64,000 nt of DNA from Myxococcales bacterium (GTDB lineage: Bacteria > Myxococcota_A > Polyangia > Polyangiales > JADJMO01), in contig JADJMO010000006.1 in assembly GCA_016709545.1 (NCBI GenBank), forward strand, positions 62,001 through 126,000, written 5' to 3'. Numbering within the stretch: the first letter of the stretch is position 1; the number at the start of each line of letters is the position of its first letter. Positions 58,684 through 64,000 of the stretch are shown here, piece by piece. The notes under the pieces were generated by a model. The model was not told the DNA's origin, made no database searches, and worked only from the letters and a program-made list of their open reading frames with translations. The position numbers and the translations under genes are program-made.

Positions 58684-59459
58684 GGTGAGGTCTCCCGCAG
58701 TGCCACTCTGCCTTCGAGGTAGGCGCCGCCGCCGGGCGCGTCGCCGACGAACAGCCCGCCGTCCGCGTCCCGCAGGTACACCCCCACCGAGGCCGGCAGC
58801 ACGAGGGGGCGGGTGAAGCGCACGTCGATCTCGGCGAGCCGCTCGGGCCGCCCGGAGAGCACGGCGCGGTCGAGGGTAACGGCGGCGCGCGCGAGCGTGC
58901 CGAAGCCGTGCAGGATGCACGCGCGGAACCCCGCGGCGCGCGCGTAGGCCGGCACCCAGTGGATGGGGTTGAAGTCGCCGGTCAGGAGCGCGAAGTCGAG
59001 CCCCGCGTCGGCGCGCAGGCGCAGGAAGGCGAGCTCGCGCGCGTCGAGCGGCACGGTGGGGCGAGCGCGGGGGCCGTCGCTCTTCTTCAGCGGGACCAGG
59101 GCGCGCAGCTCGGCGTCGAGCGCGTCGGGCACCTCCCGGGTGCCGGTGACGATGCGCGTGGTGAGGATGGCGCGGCGCCCATCGTCGTCGATGGACTCGA
59201 GCCGCGCCCGCACCACGAGGCGCTTACCGCTCGGTAGGGGAGCGTTCACCCGGAGGCGACACCCGGCGTTGACCACGCGGGCGAGCGGGTAGGGGAGCCC
59301 CACGAGCCCGCGCGCGGCGAGCGGGAAGCCCCACTGCGGGAACAGGTGTGCGGGGACGGTGCCGCGGTACCACGCGGGGTCGGCGCCGAGGTGCCGGAGG
59401 TAGGAGGCGACGAGGTCGGCGGGCCGCGGCGGCAGCTCCTCGATCCAGGGTCCGGGCAC
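58680..59459 (-). CDS. MaoC-like enoyl-CoA/3-hydroxyacyl dehydratase
   Basis: Hotdog-fold hydratase: LLTGDFNPIHWVPAYARAAG and ACILHGFGTLARAAV carry the hydratase 2 Asp and His. The N-terminal half is a second hotdog, as in (R)-specific double-hotdog enzymes. 259 residues from the printed start. The frame is open further upstream, and GTG 59574, which overlaps the acyl-CoA dehydrogenase stop (GTGA), may be the real start with one indel near 59520. Acts between the dehydrogenase and FabG steps. Confidence 0.82.
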   Translation of the reverse strand: MPGPWIEELPPRPADLVASYLRHLGADPAWYRGTVPAHLFPQWGFPLAARGLVGLPYPLARVVNAGCRLRVNAPLPSGKRLVVRARLESIDDDGRRAILTTRIVTGTREVPDALDAELRALVPLKKSDGPRARPTVPLDARELAFLRLRADAGLDFALLTGDFNPIHWVPAYARAAGFRACILHGFGTLARAAVTLDRAVLSGRPERLAEIDVRFTRPLVLPASVGVYLRDADGGLFVGDAPGGGAYLEGRVALRETSP

Positions 59460-59570
59460 CGACGGCGCGACGCCCGTCTTCGGGGCGGCGCGCGGCGGGC
59501 CACCGCGACCCAGCGCGAGCCCGCCCGGCGCCTGGGTGCGAAGACGTGCCCGGCGCAGGGCGATCAGCGG

Positions 59571-61489
59571 TCACTCCGCCGCCTGTGCGACCGACTCGGT
59601 CGCCAGTGTGCCGAGGATGCGGGTGCCGGTGGTGGTGATCTCCTCGTGCAGGGCCTTGGACCGCAGCTCGGCGCGGTCGAGCCAGCGCTCGAGGAGCTCG
59701 CGCCGGTCGGGGTGCGCCTTGGCCTGCTCGAGCAGGAGCTCGGCCACCGCCTCGTCGGCGAGGATGCGGGTGAGGCGCTCCGCGTGCAGCATGGCGAGCG
59801 CGAAGTCGCGCTTGGGGTCCCACTGCTTGGTGAGCACCTCGCGCCACGTGCTCACCGGCACGTCGGCGAGGGTGCGCAGCTTGCCGGCCGCCGTGCGCGT
59901 GAGGAGGAACTGCTGCGCCGAGAGCGACAGCAGCGACAGCTTGGCGACCCGCCGCTCGAGCGCGTCGCGCGCCGACACCGACCGCCAGCGGGTCTGCCCG
60001 ATGCGGGTCACGAACGCCTGCGGGCGCTTGAGGATGCCCATGAGCGTGTCCTTCATCGCCATCAGCGACTGGATCTGGCTCGTGCCCTCGTAGATGGGCA
60101 GCACGAGCGCGTCGCGCAGCAGCTTCTCGGCGCCGTAGTCCTTCGTGTAGCCGACGCCGCCGTGGATCTGCAGGTTGCGCCGCGCGATCTCGACGGCCTT
60201 CTCGGCCGCGAGGTACTTCAGGAGCGGCGTGTAGCGGCGCGAGTGGCGCGGTGGCGCGGCAGCTCGCGCTCGAGGCGCGCCCGCTCCTCCGCGGTGGCCT
60301 CGGGCAGGAAGCGCTCCAGCAGCCCGAGCTTCTGCGCCATCTCCTCGTGGTAGGCGGAGGCGACGGCGAGCGCGCGGACGGCCTGCACGTCGGTGCGCAT
60401 CTCGTCGAGGTAGTCGGCGATCATCTCGTGGCGCGCGATGACCTTGCCCATGGAGCGGCGCTCCTCGGCGTAGGCCTTCGCGCACCGGTAGGCCGCCTCG
60501 GCGAGCCCGAGGCTCTCGAACCCCACGCCGACGCGCGCGTTGTTCATCAGCGTGAGCATGTACTTGAAGCCCTCGCCGCGCTGGCCGATCAGCCGCGCCG
60601 GCGCTCGCTCGAAGGTCAGCGCCGCGGTCGCAGAGCCGTGGTGCCCGAGCTTCTCCTCGACGCGCTCCAGGGTCACGTACCTCCGGCGGCTACCATCCGG
60701 TAGGTCGTCGTAGGTCTTCACGAGGAACATCGAGAGGCCGCCGAGGCCGGCGAACGGGTCGTCCGGGTCCTTGGCCTCCTCGGTGCGCGCGATGACGAAG
60801 TGGTACTTGCCGTGGCCGCTGGTGATGAAGATCTTCTGGCCGGTGACGAACCACTCTCCGGCCTCGTCCTGCACCGCGCGCGCCCGCAGCCGGGCCATGT
60901 CGCTGCCGGCGTCGGGCTCGGTGATGTCCATGCAGCCCCACGCCTCGCCGGCCACGATCTCGGCGATCTCGGGGGCGAAGCGCGTCTCGACGATCTTGCC
61001 CGCGGCGGGGTCGAACTTCGTCGTGCCCTCGTGGATGGAGTACGCGAGCATCGCCATGGCCATGCCGCCGTGGAACGAGAAGTGGGTCATCACCGAGACG
61101 TCGCTGCGGGCGATCATCTCGGCCGAGAGGAAGTAGAGCAGGAGCGGCGCGTTGAGCCCGCCGAGCTCGCGCGGGATGCACAGCTTGTGGAGCTCGGCGC
61201 CGCCGATGGCCGCGAACACCGAGGTCATCGCCGGGCCGACGACCGCCTCGCCGTCCTCGATGCGCGGGTGCTCGCGGTCGAGGGCCGGGGCCTTCGGGTG
61301 GATCTGCTCGGCCGAGAGCTCGCCGACCATCTCGGCGACCTCGCGGTAGAACTCGACGGCCTCCTTCGGGTTCTTGAACCCCTCCGGCGCGCGGTATCCG
61401 TATTCGGTGACCTCGACGAGGGAGGCCCAGTCGATCCCGCGCTCGAAGTAGAACCGCAGATCGTCGTTGTCCTGGAAGAAGCTGGCCAT
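59571..61489 (-). CDS. Acyl-CoA dehydrogenase (frameshifted as sequenced)
   Basis: About 639 residues, long form. FAD/substrate motifs: GCMDITEPDAGSDMARLRA, FVTGQKIFITSGHGKYHF, GQRGEGFKYMLTLMNNARVG. After a shift near 60235, inside a CGCCAC repeat, it continues YTPLLKYLAAEKAVEIARRN, IHGGVGYTKDYGAEKLLRDA and the catalytic Glu in PIYEGTSQIQSL. A long C-terminal helical domain is shared with bacterial long-chain enzymes. ATG lies 2 bp after the TetR stop, so it is coupled. The break in a plain operon gene argues for an indel error. Confidence 0.88.
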
Positions 61490-61491
61490 GA

Positions 61492-62136
61492 CTACCTCTT
61501 GCCCCTGCGTCGGGGCTTTTCACTCTCGGTCGCTTGCGGGAGGAACAGGCTCGCCTTGGCGATGCGGGCGAGCTCGCGGTCGTAGCGCTTGCGCGCGTCC
61601 TTCTCGACGAGCGCGCCGGTCACCGGGAACGAGGCGACGGCGGTGAGCACGAGCTGCAGGACGTGGACGACGTAGACCTCGGCGTCCACGTCGGGGAAGT
61701 GTCGCTCGCCCTCCTGGCCCGCGCGGATGTACTGCGCGACGGCCGAGAGCCAGGGGCGCACCGGCCCCATGAGCAGCGCGCGCACCTCGTCGGGCCGGTC
61801 GAGCGCCTCGCGGAGCACGACGCGCGCGCGGTCGCGGTCCTCGGCGAAGAAGCGCACCAGCTCGCCGAACACGGCGTCGAAGCGGTCCTCGCTCGCCGTC
61901 GCGGCGAGGAGGAGCCGGGGCAGGGTCTCGTTCCAGTGGGCGAGGATGCCCTCGAGCACCCCCCGGCGCAGGTGCTCCTTGGTGGGGAAGTGGTGGAGCA
62001 CGGCCTGCTTGGTGACCCCGACCTCGTCGGCCACGGCCTGGATCGGCGTCGCGTCGAAGCCGCGCGCCGCGAACAGGCGCAGGGCCGCCGCGAGGGCGCC
62101 GCTCTTGACGTCGGGGGTCTCCGCCTGCGCGACCAT
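61492..62136 (-). CDS. TetR-family regulator of the acyl-CoA operon
   Basis: 214 residues from ATG (MVAQAETPDVKSGALAAAL); an upstream TTG at 62157 is possible. HTH: ALRLFAARGFDATPIQAVAD, EVGVTKQAVLHHFPTKEHLR. The ligand domain is helical. It heads the acyl-CoA dehydrogenase, MaoC, FabG, thiolase operon and probably represses it until an acyl-CoA binds, as FadR/PsrA-like TetR proteins do. Confidence 0.85.
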   Translation of the reverse strand: MVAQAETPDVKSGALAAALRLFAARGFDATPIQAVADEVGVTKQAVLHHFPTKEHLRRGVLEGILAHWNETLPRLLLAATASEDRFDAVFGELVRFFAEDRDRARVVLREALDRPDEVRALLMGPVRPWLSAVAQYIRAGQEGERHFPDVDAEVYVVHVLQLVLTAVASFPVTGALVEKDARKRYDRELARIAKASLFLPQATESEKPRRRGKR

Positions 62137-62163
62137 GTGGTTGGTTATTGCTTCCAATGGTAA
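62137..62163. promoter_or_regulatory. AT-rich promoter/operator region of the TetR operon
   Basis: Contains TTGGTTATTGCTTCCAATGG, an imperfect TTGG...CCAA palindrome, the only AT-rich patch just upstream of the regulator. A likely self-regulating TetR site or promoter. The 240 bp beyond, up to 62407, holds no gene that can be supported. Confidence 0.3.
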
Positions 62164-62407
62164 GCAGGCGCGGGGGGGGTCGCCGGAGGCCTGCGCTGTC
62201 GAGCCCCTTGTTGCTCCGAGCCGACGGGGGCGCTGCCTCAGGTCGATGCGCTGAGGTCCACAGGGTCAGAGGACGGCCCGGGCTCGATGGTCCGCCTGAC
62301 GTTGTTGTCTGCGTCGGCTGCTCGACGAGGGGTGACCGCAGGAGGGCTGCCCTGCCGGGGGGCGCCCCTTTTGCGCGCCGGCGTCGCAAAGGGCACCTTC
62401 CCCTGAG

Positions 62408-62902
62408 CTACGCGAAGCGTCCGACGTCTATTTTGTCGGCGGGCAACTCTGCCGCGAACGCCGCGGTCACCAGCCGGGTCTGGCCCTCGTGGATCTTCAC
62501 CAGCGCCGCCTCCCGCCCGAACCACGCGGCGCGGTCCACCTCCGGGATGCGCATCTTCTTCCCGGAGCGCGGCGGCCAGTCGATCTCGATCTCGTTCGAG
62601 CGGATCTTCGTCGCGTCGAGGTCTCCGCGCGCGCAGTATCCGTGCACCGTCTTGCCCGACTTGAGCCGCACGTTGCCGAGATCGACGTAGGGTCCCGCAG
62701 GCGCTTCGACGCCGAGCTCCTCCGAGAGCTCCCGGCGCGCCGCGCTGAGATGATCCTCGTCGGCTTCGACGAGCCCCTTCGGCAGGCTCCACGCGCCGTC
62801 GTCCTTCTTCGCCCAGAACGGGCCGCCGGGGTGCACGAGCAGGATCTCGCGCGCCTCGCCATCGCCGCGCACGAGCGCCACCGCTGCCGAGGTCTGGGCC
62901 AT
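62408..62902 (-). CDS. Nudix hydrolase
   Basis: 164 residues. Complete Nudix box from GLVEADEDHLSAARRELSEE to LG (G-x5-E-x7-REU-x-E-E-x-G-U). Start MAQTSAAVALVRGD, with a WSLPKGLVE strand. The closing part (RIPEVDRAAWFGREAALVKI) is like DUF-type Nudix proteins related to NTP pyrophosphohydrolases. Substrate not evident. Confidence 0.85.
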   Translation of the reverse strand: MAQTSAAVALVRGDGEAREILLVHPGGPFWAKKDDGAWSLPKGLVEADEDHLSAARRELSEELGVEAPAGPYVDLGNVRLKSGKTVHGYCARGDLDATKIRSNEIEIDWPPRSGKKMRIPEVDRAAWFGREAALVKIHEGQTRLVTAAFAAELPADKIDVGRFA

Positions 62903-62944
62903 GTAGGAGAGCGCACCCGAGGCGCGCGGGCGCGTAAAGCCTGC

Positions 62945-63670
62945 TCAGAACACGCGCAGCTTCGGCGAGACCCCGAGCAACACGCCGAACCGATCGCCGG
63001 GTGTGAGGAGGCCGCCGAAGCCGACCAGGCTGAAGTCGCACCACTCGGTGGTGCGCGCGAGGCCCAGCGTGGCTGCGAGTTGGTGCGGGTCCTCGGTGAG
63101 GAAGCGCTGACCCGCGATCTCCCCGAGCAGGGCCCACGACTCCGAGAGCGCCCACGTGGCGTCGAGGCCCACCTGCGCCGCCACCGCGCGCGGCAGATCG
63201 ACCGTCCGTGCGTCCACGAGCAGCCCCGCGTTGACCACCACGGTGACGCTCCGCACCGTGCGACCGAGGAGCAGCAACCCCTCGGCGCCGATGCCGCGCG
63301 CACCCTGCACGGCGAGCCGCGGTCCGAGCTGTACGCCGAACGCCCACGCGGTGTGCTGCTCGGCATCCCGCGCGTCGAACACCCCGATCTTGGTGGAGAG
63401 CCACAGCGGATCCCACACGCGGCTGGAGGGCTGGCCCGCGTCGCCCACCCAGGACACGGCGCCGTCGATGCCGAGCTCCACGCGCGAGGAGAGGCCGAGG
63501 TCGAGCTCCCAGTCGAGGACGAAGAACCGACGCGGGTCGCCGCGCATCGTGCCGACCTGCAGGTCGAGCTCCACCACCCCCGACTCCTCGAGCTCGAGAT
63601 CGGTGGGCTCGAAGCGGCTCCGCGCGAGGACGGCTGGCACGAGCAGCGGGAGCAAGGCGAGGGCGGCCAC
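62945..63670 (-). CDS. Outer-membrane beta-barrel-like protein
   Basis: 241 residues. GTG start followed by a signal peptide (ALALLPLLVPAVLARS). Then alternating beta strands: FFVLDWELDLGLSSRVELGI, AWAFGVQLGPRLAVQGA, VTVVVNAGLLVDARTV, WALLGEIAGQRFL, ending GVLLGVSPKLRVF with the C-terminal Phe typical of barrels. No ligand can be assigned. It lies 3 bp after the sirtuin gene. Confidence 0.6.
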   Translation of the reverse strand: MAALALLPLLVPAVLARSRFEPTDLELEESGVVELDLQVGTMRGDPRRFFVLDWELDLGLSSRVELGIDGAVSWVGDAGQPSSRVWDPLWLSTKIGVFDARDAEQHTAWAFGVQLGPRLAVQGARGIGAEGLLLLGRTVRSVTVVVNAGLLVDARTVDLPRAVAAQVGLDATWALSESWALLGEIAGQRFLTEDPHQLAATLGLARTTEWCDFSLVGFGGLLTPGDRFGVLLGVSPKLRVF

Positions 63671-63673
63671 GCG

Positions 63674-64000
63674 TCAGCTCGCGGCGACCGCGGCCTCGAT
63701 CGCCGCGAGCGTCTCGCGCGCGCCGCCGGCGATCCCGATGTGTCCGGCCGGCACCTCGGGCTCGCGCACGTTGATGCGCACGAGGGTGCCCCGACGCGCG
63801 AGGCCGTCGCCGAGCCGCCGCACCGTGGGCACCGCGGTGCCGGCGCCGCACTCGACGATCACGAGCGGCCCGTCGAGGGCGCCGAGCCACGCGGCGAAGC
63901 GCTGCTCCTGGGCGTCGGAGCGGTCGCTCTCCCACTCGCCGTCGCCGAACATGAGCACGTTGGGGCGCATCAGGGCCTTGCACCGCGGGCAGCGCGGCAG
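63674..64000 (-). CDS. Sir2-family NAD-dependent protein deacylase, C-terminal part (5' end outside window)
   Basis: The visible 108 residues include the second zinc-ribbon pair CPRCKAL, then MRPNVLMFGDGEWES (the conserved R-P-x-V-x-F-G-D), a strand VIVECGAGTAV, and LVRINVREPEVPAGHIGIAG, the NAD-binding end. The rest of the gene lies beyond the right edge. Removes acyl groups from lysine with NAD. Confidence 0.85.
   Translation of the reverse strand: MPRCPRCKALMRPNVLMFGDGEWESDRSDAQEQRFAAWLGALDGPLVIVECGAGTAVPTVRRLGDGLARRGTLVRINVREPEVPAGHIGIAGGARETLAAIEAAVAAS

Overview
This is high-GC DNA whose gene content points to a myxobacterium or close relative (Myxococcota, probably Polyangiales). The signs are two Hanks-type Ser/Thr kinases, an FHA-sigma54 activator, many lipoproteins, a TonB/AgmX-like secreted protein, and frequent GTG starts with 4-bp stop/start overlaps. 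The window falls into two parts separated by a selenocysteine tRNA gene (29676-29772, minus strand).

Left part (1 to about 29690): an accessory element, read as integrated at selC. It opens with a class 1 DISARM anti-phage locus, all on the plus strand and tightly packed: drmD (SNF2-type helicase, running off the left edge), drmMI (adenine methylase), an unusual class III nucleotide-cyclase-like gene, a 35-residue cysteine-rich micro-ORF, drmA (helicase), drmB (DUF1998) and drmC (phospholipase D fold). Next comes a phage- or ICE-like stretch: small unknown genes, a DUF932-like protein, a Rad52-family annealing protein, a PD-(D/E)XK nuclease, two XRE regulators facing divergent genes, a lipoprotein, a secreted TonB/AgmX-like protein and several unknown genes. 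It ends with a palindrome-bearing tandem repeat array, a small gene and a tyrosine recombinase whose 3' end runs antisense into tRNA-Sec. The other end of the element is not seen and probably lies left of the window.

Right part (29787 to 64000): core chromosome. It holds an acyltransferase; a HEAT-like protein; a Ser/Thr kinase; rsmI; an FHA-sigma54 activator; a SulP-STAS-cNMP transporter; a three-gene ABC-like membrane operon with a degenerate ATPase; proB, proA and rsfS; an orphan FliH/SctL-like protein; a site-2 protease, PHP-domain lipoprotein and nucleotidyltransferase run; a second kinase; a cytochrome oxidase assembly operon (ctaB, SCO, DUF420); an SDR; a VanY-like peptidase; a TetR-led acyl-CoA operon (acyl-CoA dehydrogenase, MaoC, long FabG, thiolase); a Nudix hydrolase; and the end of a sirtuin gene.

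Many genes, including housekeeping ones such as proB and the acyl-CoA dehydrogenase, are broken by single-base indels, often in G/C runs, with intact conserved protein on both sides. The simplest reading is residual indel error in the assembly. The density is several-fold higher in the left element, and drmA also has an in-frame amber codon at a probable conserved Trp, so real decay of the element is not excluded. Genes broken only by indels are annotated over their full reconstructed span.
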